Positions 44,036-52,909 of a stretch of DNA of 64,000 nucleotides are shown here, in pieces. The position numbers were made by a program, and so were the translations under genes. Each line of letters starts with the position of its first letter. Position 1 is the first letter of the stretch. The notes beneath the pieces were generated by a model. The model did no database searches and had not been told where the DNA came from. It saw only the letters and a list, made by a program, of their open reading frames with translations. Source of the DNA: Candidatus Heimdallarchaeota archaeon (GTDB taxonomy: Archaea > Asgardarchaeota > Heimdallarchaeia > Heimdallarchaeales > Heimdallarchaeaceae); assembly GCA_018238545.1 (NCBI GenBank), contig JABCTC010000009.1, positions 1-64,000 of the forward strand, in the 5' to 3' direction.

Positions 44036-46806
44036 AGATTACTAATATTTTTTCAACATTAGGTTTAGCTTTTAGGAGTATTTTTTCTAACAAAAGAAGA
44101 AGCATTTCAATAGGCGCAGGAATGATTTTAGGTGCAGCAATATTCTCAAGTATCTTCTTCTATGGTTCCATGATAAACTCAATTACAGTTCAAGATATAA
44201 TTGATAATACAGAAGCGGAGATAGCGTTTTCTCCAATCAGTGATGTTTCAGAATATACTCCAGTGCAATTTGCGAATATGATTACAGAAGAAGTGGAAAT
44301 AGACAATAGTATTGTTTTGTATGGAGGGATGCAACAATCGGATGATGAACTTGAGATGTTCTATGATTCTCATATTACGCCAGAGGTGAATTTTACAGAA
44401 TATAGTGGTGTTCTAAATGCTAGACCTTTCTATATACCATTCATAATTGATGATGAATTTCTCAACAGTAGTATAGTTAACTCAGTAAATATGGTTGCTG
44501 GAGAAAATGATCTGAGTGGAAATAGTTGTCTTTTATCTATCGACCAATACAAGTCACTAGGAATCCAACTTAACGACACCTTGCCATTCAATTTTACTCT
44601 CTATAAAGTGGATTATAGTTTAGGTATTGAAAGTACAGTATTATTGGAATCTTATACTTTTAATTTAACAATCAAGGGTTTCTTTAGAAATAGTCTTCTT
44701 CTAGGAGATGAGTTTCTACTAATGGGAAGTCACAATCTTCCAAGTGGTAGTATTGCCAATTTAACTTCATATCAAATGTTTAGAATTGCTTCCAAGCTTA
44801 ATTTGGAAGAATTTCCTTTAAGTGATTTAATGGACCTTAATGATGCAATTGAACAAGTTATTAGAAGGATTGAACAAAAATATGCTCTAGAAGGTAATAA
44901 CCTCATTTCTGGACAATTGTTTGTTTTTATGGGAATGATAACTATTATGCAGTTACTTGACACAATATTATACATACCTGCAATCGTACTATCAATTATT
45001 CTAATTAACCTTGGAGCAGAACTTGCATTACAAGAAAGAAAATTTGAAGTTTCCGTACTTAAAGCTCAAGGAGCAAGTCCTAAACAGATACGGCGAATGA
45101 TTTTTACTGAAGTGTTTTTGATAGCTATTATAGGCGAACTTATTGGTTTATTTTTGGGAATGCTAGGTGCAGCTATGGTTCTTTCAACCTATCGTTTCAT
45201 GGTGATAGACTTTCAAACTTTTGCTTCTGCATTTTCATCACTAAATATTAGCGCATGGAGTGTAATCGTAACGGTGATAATAACGTTTGGAATACTATTT
45301 ATCACTACTCGAAAGAAGACTAACGCTTTCATCAGACAAGAAGTAGCTGTTGCTAAAACAATTGAGAAACAGAAAAAAGGCTGGTTCAAAGCCATTTACG
45401 GTGACATAATATTCTTTACATTAGGACTGATTGGTGTAATGTTAACAATTGTTGAAGATACAAATCCTGCTGTTTCTTATAGTTTTGTTGTCGAATTGTT
45501 ACAATTCTTCACACCAATATTATTGTGGTATGGTGGAGCAGCTGTAGTCAGCAGATTATCTACAAAGGTTCCAGAAAGGCTTGACAAAGTGCTAGTTAAA
45601 GTGTTCAAAGACATTGGAAGTTTACTTAAAGGTAGCCTTTCAAGAAGACATCAGAACTTTCCAAGAATGACAGTTCTAATCTGCCTTTCAGTTTCTTTGA
45701 GTGTTTTTGCTGCTATACAAGGTGAAACTGGTGCTGCGGAAATCCCAAGACACGCAGATTATTACATTGGAGGAGATATGAGAATAGATCTGATAGGTTA
45801 TTATCAAGATCTGTCTATATCAAACTTTACTGGGTTCGAAGATAAAATAGAATCAGTAATCCCGATATATTACACTCCACTCCAATCAGGAGCAGATATG
45901 GTGCATTGTTATGGTGCTGATCTCACGCAATATGGAGAAGAAGCTCTATGGCATCGTGATTCAATTGTCGATTATCCTAATTGGGAAAAAGGATTAGAAA
46001 CCATTCAAGCTGATCCATTGAGAAATGTAGGTATTGGTCGTGAATCAGCTAGATATCTAGAAATTGATAATAATCCAACATTTAAGTTAGATCTTTTCAA
46101 TGGTTCCGAGATTGAAGTTGAAGCTACAATTGTGATTGATCATGCCCCTGGTGGTGTTAAAGACGAATTTGCTGGTTTCGCAGGATATGCCATTCTAGTT
46201 GATAAGGCATTCATCTTGAACTATGCTCCATTTACACATACCATAGTAAGAGCTATTATTAATTTGAAACCTAGTGTTGATCCTATTGAAGAAAACCTTT
46301 CATTCCAGTTCAACACTAAATTTGATTGGATTGTTGATGCTCAATCTTATGAAGAAGAAATAGAGTTTATAGCTGGTAGAGAGGGTATGAGATTTGGTTT
46401 TCCAGGATTACTTACAATTAATTTCATAATCGCCATAGTTGCAATTGTTATTGGTATAACTATATTCATGTTCATGATTATAAATCAGAGAAAGAAAGAA
46501 TTCGCAATTTTGATTGCTGAAGGAGCGTCAAAGAAGCAATTAGTGAAACTGGTCATAACTGAAGTACTTTCTATGGCTATTTTTGCTACGGGATTTGGAA
46601 CGTTGATTGGATTCTTATTTGGTTATCAGATAAATTCCTTCTTTGACACGTTTAGTGTGACGACCTTTGATAGATACCTCATCTTCCCACCAATAATACT
46701 CACAGCGACGATTGTAGGTGCGTTTGTAGTTATCTTATTGGCTACTCTAGTACCGGCTCTCATAGCGGCAAGAACAAATGTAGTGGAGGAAATGAGGACA
46801 GTTTAG
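44032..46806 (+). CDS. FtsX-like permease, MacB type
   Basis: A 924-residue membrane protein. A first helix at about residues 20-43, then a large extracellular part of about 250 residues, then three helices around 300-430, a basic linker, a further helix pair at about 455-520, another extracellular domain (about 560-790), and three final helices (about 800-915) ending in the short coupling helix ERKNVVEEMR-like tail. This doubled FtsX layout is that of LolC/MacB-type mechanotransmitters. Coupled by overlap to the ATPase upstream and adjacent to a second ATPase downstream. The substrate is unknown; it probably moves or releases lipids, peptides or surface proteins. Confidence 0.88.
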   Translation: MKITNIFSTLGLAFRSIFSNKRRSISIGAGMILGAAIFSSIFFYGSMINSITVQDIIDNTEAEIAFSPISDVSEYTPVQFANMITEEVEIDNSIVLYGGMQQSDDELEMFYDSHITPEVNFTEYSGVLNARPFYIPFIIDDEFLNSSIVNSVNMVAGENDLSGNSCLLSIDQYKSLGIQLNDTLPFNFTLYKVDYSLGIESTVLLESYTFNLTIKGFFRNSLLLGDEFLLMGSHNLPSGSIANLTSYQMFRIASKLNLEEFPLSDLMDLNDAIEQVIRRIEQKYALEGNNLISGQLFVFMGMITIMQLLDTILYIPAIVLSIILINLGAELALQERKFEVSVLKAQGASPKQIRRMIFTEVFLIAIIGELIGLFLGMLGAAMVLSTYRFMVIDFQTFASAFSSLNISAWSVIVTVIITFGILFITTRKKTNAFIRQEVAVAKTIEKQKKGWFKAIYGDIIFFTLGLIGVMLTIVEDTNPAVSYSFVVELLQFFTPILLWYGGAAVVSRLSTKVPERLDKVLVKVFKDIGSLLKGSLSRRHQNFPRMTVLICLSVSLSVFAAIQGETGAAEIPRHADYYIGGDMRIDLIGYYQDLSISNFTGFEDKIESVIPIYYTPLQSGADMVHCYGADLTQYGEEALWHRDSIVDYPNWEKGLETIQADPLRNVGIGRESARYLEIDNNPTFKLDLFNGSEIEVEATIVIDHAPGGVKDEFAGFAGYAILVDKAFILNYAPFTHTIVRAIINLKPSVDPIEENLSFQFNTKFDWIVDAQSYEEEIEFIAGREGMRFGFPGLLTINFIIAIVAIVIGITIFMFMIINQRKKEFAILIAEGASKKQLVKLVITEVLSMAIFATGFGTLIGFLFGYQINSFFDTFSVTTFDRYLIFPPIILTATIVGAFVVILLATLVPALIAARTNVVEEMRTV

Positions 46807-46809
46807 GTG

Positions 46810-47826
46810 ATGAATATGTATGGAGATCAAAGACAAAGAATAAAGATTCAACCTCTGCCTGAGAATATGGCATTACAAGCCTTAGATATTTATCATGTAT
46901 ATGGAATGGAACATCAGAATAAAGTTGTAGCTCTGAAAGGAGTTAGTTTTGATATTAAGAAAGGAGAAATTTTGGGGATAATAGGTCCGTCAGGAAGCGG
47001 TAAATCAACTCTTCTACTATCTATGGGTGGAATGTTGAAACCTTCTGCTGGACAAATAATTTTCAATGATGGCACTGACATAACCAAGTTACCTGAAGAG
47101 GAACAATTCTCATTTAGACGACACAATATTGGCTATATCTTCCAAGAACAAAATTTAATTCCTTTCTTAACTGCTGAGCAAAACATCGAAATGCCAATGA
47201 AGCTTGTTGAAATCCCAAGAACCCAACGTAAGGTTAAAGTAAAAGAACTCATGGAAAGATTAGGCATCTGGCACAGAAGATTACACACACCTAAGCGTAT
47301 CTCTGGTGGAGAAAGGCAAAGGGTTGCTATAGCTAGAGCACTAGCAAATAACCCTAAACTAATACTAGCTGATGAACCAACAGGGTCGGTTGATTCAGAT
47401 ACTTCTACACAAATACTACAACTTTTTCAAGAGTTGAAAGATGAGATGGGTGCATCCTTTCTAATTTGTAGCCATGATCCAATTGTTGGTGAGTTTTCTG
47501 ACAGAACTCTAGAAATCCGTGATGGCATAATTATTGGAGAACACGGTTTAGGTGTTGATCTATCGAATTTGGATAGTTCTAGATTATTAGTAATCGACAA
47601 CCAAAACAGAATAACTTTACCAGAAAAAGCTTTAATTGGATTAAGAGGTTCTTTGCTGTATACTTGGGAATTGAAAGATGATGGAATTATGCTTAAACCA
47701 TTATCTCAGAAAGATGAAAAAATAGAACGCAAAATAAAGTTTTGTACATCATGTGGGGCTGATATCAAACCTGGCACGTACACCTGCACTCGTTGTGGCG
47801 CTAAATTAACAAGAATAGTGAGATGA
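46810..47826 (+). CDS. ABC ATPase fused to AbrB-like and zinc-ribbon tails
   Basis: About 338 residues starting at ATG 46810 (GTG 46807 and ATG 46816 are alternatives). Residues 1-240 are a MacB/LolD-type ATPase: GPSGSGKSTL, signature ISGGERQR, Walker B LILADEPTGSVD. Residues about 255-295 resemble a swapped-hairpin AbrB/SpoVT domain (LLVIDNQNRITLPEKAL). The last 30 residues are a zinc ribbon (CTSCG...CTRCG). It begins right after the permease stop, so the set is two ATPases with one doubled permease. The tail is unusual for an ABC subunit; AbrB domains bind DNA or act as dimerisation modules. Confidence 0.85.
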   Translation: MNMYGDQRQRIKIQPLPENMALQALDIYHVYGMEHQNKVVALKGVSFDIKKGEILGIIGPSGSGKSTLLLSMGGMLKPSAGQIIFNDGTDITKLPEEEQFSFRRHNIGYIFQEQNLIPFLTAEQNIEMPMKLVEIPRTQRKVKVKELMERLGIWHRRLHTPKRISGGERQRVAIARALANNPKLILADEPTGSVDSDTSTQILQLFQELKDEMGASFLICSHDPIVGEFSDRTLEIRDGIIIGEHGLGVDLSNLDSSRLLVIDNQNRITLPEKALIGLRGSLLYTWELKDDGIMLKPLSQKDEKIERKIKFCTSCGADIKPGTYTCTRCGAKLTRIVR

Positions 47827-47865
47827 ACTCTCTATTCCCTAATCTTTTTTAATCAAAACGTTTCT

Positions 47866-48477
47866 ATGGTTCTGATGAATATTTACCTAGTGAGACATGG
47901 AGAGACAGATTATAATAAAGAACGCTTGTTGATGGGGCAGTTAGATATCCCTCTGAATGAGCTAGGACTATCTCAAGCGGAGAAAATTGGAAAAATACTA
48001 GAAAATAAAGAGATATCGAAAATTTACTCTTCTGATCTCATTCGAGCTTCTAAAACAGCTGAAATTGTTAAGAATACACAAAATATCCCACTAGAGTTAA
48101 TTCCAAATTTCAGAGAGCACACTTTTGGAAAAATGGACGGTATGAAATGGTCATCAAAATGGGATGAAATGGAAAAGAATGAATTTGATAATATACTCTT
48201 AAAGGAAGGTGGGGAATCATTTACTCATTTTGAAAAGAGAATATGGGATACATACATCAAAATTACATCGAAACACTCAATTGATGAAAACTTACTGATT
48301 ATCTCACATGGTGGGTGTATTAGGGTGATAATTATGAAAATCCTTAATGCAACTGAAGAAATATTCAGTAATCTGAGCATTGATAATTGTAGTTTAACAA
48401 CAATAGTTCATCTTCCGCATCGCAAAATTCACAAATACCGTATCATTAACATCAACTCTAATTGGTATCTTGAATAA
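47866..48477 (+). CDS. Histidine phosphatase family protein
   Basis: A 203-residue protein with LVRHGETDYNKERLLMGQLD (catalytic RHG, His about 13) and the second His in LLIISHGGCIRVI near residue 145, plus SDLIRASKTAEI with the second Arg. These are the features of the phosphoglycerate-mutase-like histidine phosphatase clan, of CobC/GpmB type. Likely a small-molecule phosphatase; the substrate (sugar phosphate, alpha-ribazole phosphate or other) cannot be told. It is 40 bp downstream of the ABC set but has its own AT-rich upstream. ATG 47866 and 47875 are both possible starts. Confidence 0.85.
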   Translation: MVLMNIYLVRHGETDYNKERLLMGQLDIPLNELGLSQAEKIGKILENKEISKIYSSDLIRASKTAEIVKNTQNIPLELIPNFREHTFGKMDGMKWSSKWDEMEKNEFDNILLKEGGESFTHFEKRIWDTYIKITSKHSIDENLLIISHGGCIRVIIMKILNATEEIFSNLSIDNCSLTTIVHLPHRKIHKYRIININSNWYLE

Positions 48478-48529
48478 ATATATAATCACAAGCCCAAAAT
48501 TAATAAATAAATAGTCTATTTTTATCTCA

Positions 48530-50323
48530 ATGAGTGATATAATTATTCCTCCAATTGGAAAAGGTCCTACTCGAAAAGAAAAAACTAAGCTTCAAGAAAT
48601 CAGAAAGAAAGATGATTCTGAAGAAGAGAATTTCTACGCTCTTGAAGTTAAAGATTTCGAGAAAGTTGAATATAGACCTTATGATACAAAAGAAGAAAAG
48701 AAAGAAGATTTACCCAAAATGGATTTCTTTGTAGATAAGATCTATATGCAGAGGATAGTAGATGATCCTTCAAAGGTTCTAGTAACAGTTTATGTTGATT
48801 ATGGTTTTCTTAAGCCAAACAAGGTCAATTTATTAGTTGATGTAAATAAGAAACTCCCTTTCAAAAGTAGATTAAAAGGAAGTTGTATGATTCATCTCTT
48901 TAACGATGATTTATGTGAAATTGCTGAAATTCCAATGAAACATTCATCTGAATTTCAATATCATCCTGTAGCTTCAGCACCTGAATTATTCTTAGGATTG
49001 ATTGAAAACTTAGAGGAAAAAAAGAGTTACTATTATAGGATAGAGTGTTTTGATGAAAATAATAAACTCATAGGAGTTTCAAGAATTAAGCAATTCGTTG
49101 GCAGCGTTAAGAACGTAAAATCTCCTACTTTCTACGTTTCTGTTTCAGACATACATGCTGGTAACAAAGCCAAATTCAAGAGAGGAAGAGTTAGAGGATG
49201 TAAACCCAAACCTACTGAAAAACTTGACCTGCTTATGAGTCACATACATCTAAATGAACTAGATTATACATTTGATAAAGGGTATCAAGCTTTTACAACC
49301 AGTGGAGATAATGTTGAAAATGGTTCGTATCACGAATATTGGGCGGATCTTTTTGCATGTGGGAGTGTTAATTTTGCAAGAATACCCTTTTTCCCAACTT
49401 TAGGAAATCATGGGTATTTTAATGGAGGAATGGGTAGAGGATCGTGGTTTGGCACTAAAACACCAACTCAAAAACATTTTCACATGTTTGTTCAAACACC
49501 TAAAAAACAAGGTGGAGCTTACTATTCTCATGTTGAAGGCAATGTATTGATGATTCATTTAGATTCTGTTGGTCTTAGGTGGGGGAATGAACGAATAGAT
49601 TGTGAAAGCAGGCAATGGAAGTGGTTGTACTCTGTTCTTAAAGAATGGAGGGATAAACGAGCAGTAGGTAAAGGACCACAATTCTGTATTGTCCATCTTC
49701 ATTCAGCAATTTTCTCACTTGGTATGTATGGAATAACAAAAAATAACTCTGATGATTTTGCTCAAAAAACTTTAACGCCACTATTTGATGCGTTTGGAGT
49801 AAACGCGGTTATTTTTGGCCATGATCATGTATACCAACGTTCGCAATTCAAAAAAATTACTTACATATGTATAGGAGTTTCAAGTAAAGGTACTAGAAAT
49901 CTATTCGAGAGTGAAATTGATGATGCAAAATATGATATAGAATGTTGGAACGAAGGGGATAAAGCTAGAGGATACGCAGTTACCTATGTTCCTCCAAACA
50001 TGAATTTAATGTCAAGTAGTGAAAAACAAGAATTCGAATCATGGTTAGGAGGAATTAAACAAACCATTCTTGATGGAGATTTACTAAAATATTGTACTTT
50101 TGAACAAGGTATTGATTCTCCTATATACAAGGAACTTATGTCTAATAAAATAAAGAAACTTGAATTTATTCAGAAAGAAATCATTGATAAAATGAAAACT
50201 CAAATATGGTTTAGATTCTATAACGTAAAAGGTGTTTTGAATGATCAAACTTTCTTAAATCCTATTTCTTTAGCCAAAGAAGTTACAGAACCTCCTAAAT
50301 GTCCCAATGAAATTGTTAGATAA
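48530..50323 (+). CDS. Purple-acid-phosphatase-like metallophosphoesterase
   Basis: A 597-residue protein. Residues 1-65 are charged and disordered. A beta-sandwich-like part (about 65-205) precedes a metallophosphoesterase with SVSDIHAGNKA, TSGDNVENGSYHEYW, TLGNHGYFNGG, CIVHLHSAI and FGHDHVYQRS, the ordered metal ligands D-x-H, GD, GNH, H and GHDH of the calcineurin-like fold. The N-terminal fibronectin-like domain plus this order fits purple acid phosphatases, but no signal peptide is visible. The C-terminal 120 residues are helical. Presumed cytoplasmic phosphoester hydrolase; substrate unknown. Confidence 0.82.
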   Translation: MSDIIIPPIGKGPTRKEKTKLQEIRKKDDSEEENFYALEVKDFEKVEYRPYDTKEEKKEDLPKMDFFVDKIYMQRIVDDPSKVLVTVYVDYGFLKPNKVNLLVDVNKKLPFKSRLKGSCMIHLFNDDLCEIAEIPMKHSSEFQYHPVASAPELFLGLIENLEEKKSYYYRIECFDENNKLIGVSRIKQFVGSVKNVKSPTFYVSVSDIHAGNKAKFKRGRVRGCKPKPTEKLDLLMSHIHLNELDYTFDKGYQAFTTSGDNVENGSYHEYWADLFACGSVNFARIPFFPTLGNHGYFNGGMGRGSWFGTKTPTQKHFHMFVQTPKKQGGAYYSHVEGNVLMIHLDSVGLRWGNERIDCESRQWKWLYSVLKEWRDKRAVGKGPQFCIVHLHSAIFSLGMYGITKNNSDDFAQKTLTPLFDAFGVNAVIFGHDHVYQRSQFKKITYICIGVSSKGTRNLFESEIDDAKYDIECWNEGDKARGYAVTYVPPNMNLMSSSEKQEFESWLGGIKQTILDGDLLKYCTFEQGIDSPIYKELMSNKIKKLEFIQKEIIDKMKTQIWFRFYNVKGVLNDQTFLNPISLAKEVTEPPKCPNEIVR

Positions 50324-50400
50324 CTAACTTTTTCTTCTTCATTTTATTTTTGATAAAAATAGTAAAAAAATGGAATAAAAAAAAAAGAAAAAAAAGAGAG
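50324..50400. terminator. Bidirectional terminator-like tract between convergent genes
   Basis: Just after the phosphoesterase stop, T-rich clusters run on the plus strand (TTTTTCTTCTTC, TTTTATTTTTG), then a long A-rich block (T-rich for the minus strand) up to the stop of the 50407 gene. This is typical of archaeal intrinsic termination for two converging transcripts. Confidence 0.5.
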
Positions 50401-50406
50401 GGGGGA

Positions 50407-51786
50407 TTATTTTGCTGGTTTTAAAGATGCACCACATTTGATACAGAAGAGGGAATCAGGAGGGTTGTCAGCATCACAGAAGGGGCATTTGATTTCTTTA
50501 GAAGAAACAACAATGTCCTCCTTTTTCTCCTCTTTTTTGTCTACTTCAGCTACTAACTGCTGGTGTATAGTTTCAGCAGCTGGGGATAGTTTTTCTTTTT
50601 TAGAGGGGTCAACTTTTGTGACATCGAATACTATACCGTTTTCAGTATCAAAACCTATTGGAGCTAATCCTAAACGAATAATTTTCCATGTGTTCATCCT
50701 TAGTAAGTCACTTGAGGTATTCAATATTCTAGCAGCATCACGGAGGTATATAGCCTGATAACTTTCAACTGTTCGAATCAGCTTTTCAGTTGTATTTTTG
50801 TTAGCAAAGAATACAATTGATGCTATACCTAGTAGGGTAACTGGCATAACTACAATAAGGAACCAGGAAGTTGTTACAATACCTAGAACGAAGAAGAATA
50901 TAGCTATTAGTCCTAATACTCTTTCAGGTATGCTAGTGTAATCCCAAAATCTGTTGATCTTATTGAGGATGTCACTTTTGTTATCGTATCGTTTAGTCTG
51001 ACCTGCAACAATATAATTACCAATCGCATGTTCAGCAGGAATTTTAGCCCTTGGAGCAGTACGCGGTGTAGGAGTAGCAGATTTTGCTACAGCAGCAGGT
51101 GTGGCTCTGGAGGTAGTTTTTGCAATGGAGGAAGTTGGTTGAACAGCTGTTACATATTGATAATCATATCTGTCTTTCTTACTCTCATAGCTATCGCGTT
51201 TCTTTGAACTAGAACCGTTTGAATAGTATTTACCTGCACCAGTGATGGGCCAAATTATTAAATACTTGATGAAATAACCAACTGTATTTAAAACCAGTAT
51301 TACCATAAAGAATGCGAATATGACTGCTAGGATACTACCAGCAATAATTAATCCTATTGGTGCTGAAGCAAAGTGAGATGTATAGTATAAAGCAGAAGTA
51401 CCGTCATTTATAATATATACATAGTGATCCCCTGAGCGAGGTAGTAATCTATACATATCCTCACTAGTAGAACTAATTTCTATACCAGTTGGAATACTAT
51501 CATTGGTATTTTGCCATATTAAATAATCATCATCGGTCATCACGTATACCCTAAAATCAGAAGTATCGCCTGAAATCCAATAAACAAGAAATATCCTGTT
51601 GTATCCATATGCATCTAACATCATTGTTTGATTAGAACCTGCATCGACTGTAGTGTCTTGACTGGAATATGATCCGCCAGTTGAGACTGCTATACCAGTT
51701 AAAATCCCTAATGGAATTCCTGATAATAGAATGAAGACTATTGAAACTATCGCCAGACCATTCAGATATTTTACGCCTTTTGACAT
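50407..51786 (-). CDS. Zinc-ribbon membrane protein with Ala/Pro/Thr-rich linker
   Basis: A 459-residue protein. One helix at the very N-terminus (VSIVFILLSGIPLGILTGIA), an outside domain of about 100 residues, a second helix (LIIAGSILAVIFAFFMVILV), a cytoplasmic low-complexity linker rich in Ala, Thr, Pro and Lys, a pair of helices (about 290-330), a helical segment and a terminal zinc ribbon (CPFCDADNPPDSLFCIKCG). Topology: N-terminal loop outside, ribbon inside. No enzymatic motif. The gene is divergent from the TrmB regulator, and the shared region holds two similar palindromes, so it is the likely target of that regulator. Unknown function. Confidence 0.72.
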   Translation of the reverse strand: MSKGVKYLNGLAIVSIVFILLSGIPLGILTGIAVSTGGSYSSQDTTVDAGSNQTMMLDAYGYNRIFLVYWISGDTSDFRVYVMTDDDYLIWQNTNDSIPTGIEISSTSEDMYRLLPRSGDHYVYIINDGTSALYYTSHFASAPIGLIIAGSILAVIFAFFMVILVLNTVGYFIKYLIIWPITGAGKYYSNGSSSKKRDSYESKKDRYDYQYVTAVQPTSSIAKTTSRATPAAVAKSATPTPRTAPRAKIPAEHAIGNYIVAGQTKRYDNKSDILNKINRFWDYTSIPERVLGLIAIFFFVLGIVTTSWFLIVVMPVTLLGIASIVFFANKNTTEKLIRTVESYQAIYLRDAARILNTSSDLLRMNTWKIIRLGLAPIGFDTENGIVFDVTKVDPSKKEKLSPAAETIHQQLVAEVDKKEEKKEDIVVSSKEIKCPFCDADNPPDSLFCIKCGASLKPAK

Positions 51787-51815
51787 TTTTTTTCACCGTT
51801 TGTTTAACTTTTTTA

Positions 51816-51860
51816 ATACCACCACAGTGGTAACTTGACTATTTACTACTGGAGTGGTAA
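51816..51860. promoter_or_regulatory. Two operator-like palindromes between the membrane-protein gene and the TrmB gene
   Basis: Site 1, 51816-51833, ATACCACCACAGTGGTAA, contains the palindrome TACCAC-N4-GTGGTA. Site 2, 51843-51860, TTACTACTGGAGTGGTAA, is a near-palindrome with the same right half AGTGGTAA. Their starts are 27 bp apart. Site 2 ends just before a TTTATAA box (51863-51869) that serves the TrmB gene. On the other strand site 1 lies just upstream of an AT-rich promoter-like stretch for the 50407 gene. This is the layout of an autoregulated divergent promoter. Confidence 0.6.
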
Positions 51861-51896
51861 CCTTTATAAATGTTGTCTTTCCAAGTATTATTAACG

Positions 51897-52883
51897 ATGA
51901 GTAAGACTCCACATATACTTGATAAGTTAAAATTAATAGGATTTACAGAATATACATCAAGAGCATATTTAGCATTAGTAAAACTTGGTGAAGCAACTGC
52001 GCCAGATATTGCTAGGGAATCTAATATACCTCAATCTAAAATTTATGGAGTTCTAGATGACTTATACGATAAAGGTTTTGTAGGTAAAGCAGGAAGCAAA
52101 GATAAGAAAAAAGATCAAAGCAAGAAAAAGACTACTTCCCCCACAATTTACTTTGCCCATCAACCTCTGGAAAAGCTTTCTTCTTGGTTAGATCAATTCA
52201 AAGACTTAGCTAAATCTTTAGAAAAGATGTATGACTCAGCTGGTCCTAGCTCAGAGTATGGCTATTCTTCAATTGGGAATTATTCTATCAAAAGTGATTC
52301 AGATAAGTTTGAAGCTGGTGACTTCATCTATATTTTTGAACAACCTGGTGACGAAGATACGAATCTGTATACTAGATTTTTCAAAGGACGAATAAATAAT
52401 CATATCATTGTAGGTGGGGAAGATAATATTGTGCTAGGTATAACCAATAGAAATACTATTCTTCTAATTGAAAAAGAATCCAGGGTGCAATATTTGGCAA
52501 TTGAAGAACCGATATTCTCACGAATAATTGATGTTCTTTTCGCAATTACACCAATTAATAGATCTATTACAACTGATATGTCAGAATTATCCAGAGAAGA
52601 GAAGATATTATACATAGATAATGTTCCTTCTGCTTCTGGAGTTGCATATGGTAACGATGGTATTTTGTGGATAACAGAGGAAAGAATCTTTGTTCAAATG
52701 CCTGGTAAGCAGATTTATGCTAGACCAATTTTCACGATAGATTCCTATTATGTAAATGCAAATAACCTCTTAACAATTATTATTAAAAGCAAAGATGGAA
52801 TTGCAGAAGAAAACGAGTTTAGCACTTCATCAGATCCAGCTATTATTGTTAATATATTAGACTTCATTAAACGATGTAAATAA
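51897..52883 (+). CDS. TrmB-family transcriptional regulator
   Basis: About 328 residues from ATG 51897. ATG 51870 is directly behind the TATA-like TTTATAA (51863-51869), so it cannot be transcribed in the usual way; the chosen start leaves about 30 nt from the box, as in a leaderless mRNA. Residues 5-75 are a TrmB winged helix (LKLIGFTEYTSRAYLALVKL, ESNIPQSKIYGVLDDLYDKG). A charged KKDQSKKKT linker follows, then a C-terminal effector-like domain that is not the usual sugar-binding one as far as I can see. It probably represses itself and the divergent membrane-protein gene. Confidence 0.8.
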   Translation: MSKTPHILDKLKLIGFTEYTSRAYLALVKLGEATAPDIARESNIPQSKIYGVLDDLYDKGFVGKAGSKDKKKDQSKKKTTSPTIYFAHQPLEKLSSWLDQFKDLAKSLEKMYDSAGPSSEYGYSSIGNYSIKSDSDKFEAGDFIYIFEQPGDEDTNLYTRFFKGRINNHIIVGGEDNIVLGITNRNTILLIEKESRVQYLAIEEPIFSRIIDVLFAITPINRSITTDMSELSREEKILYIDNVPSASGVAYGNDGILWITEERIFVQMPGKQIYARPIFTIDSYYVNANNLLTIIIKSKDGIAEENEFSTSSDPAIIVNILDFIKRCK

Positions 52884-52909
52884 AGAAAAAATAAAGAAAA
52901 AAGTGAAAA

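Noticed and set aside
51870..51896. Upstream ATG 51870 for the TrmB gene
   Set aside because: It immediately follows the TATA-like box TTTATAA, so it would lie upstream of the transcription start.
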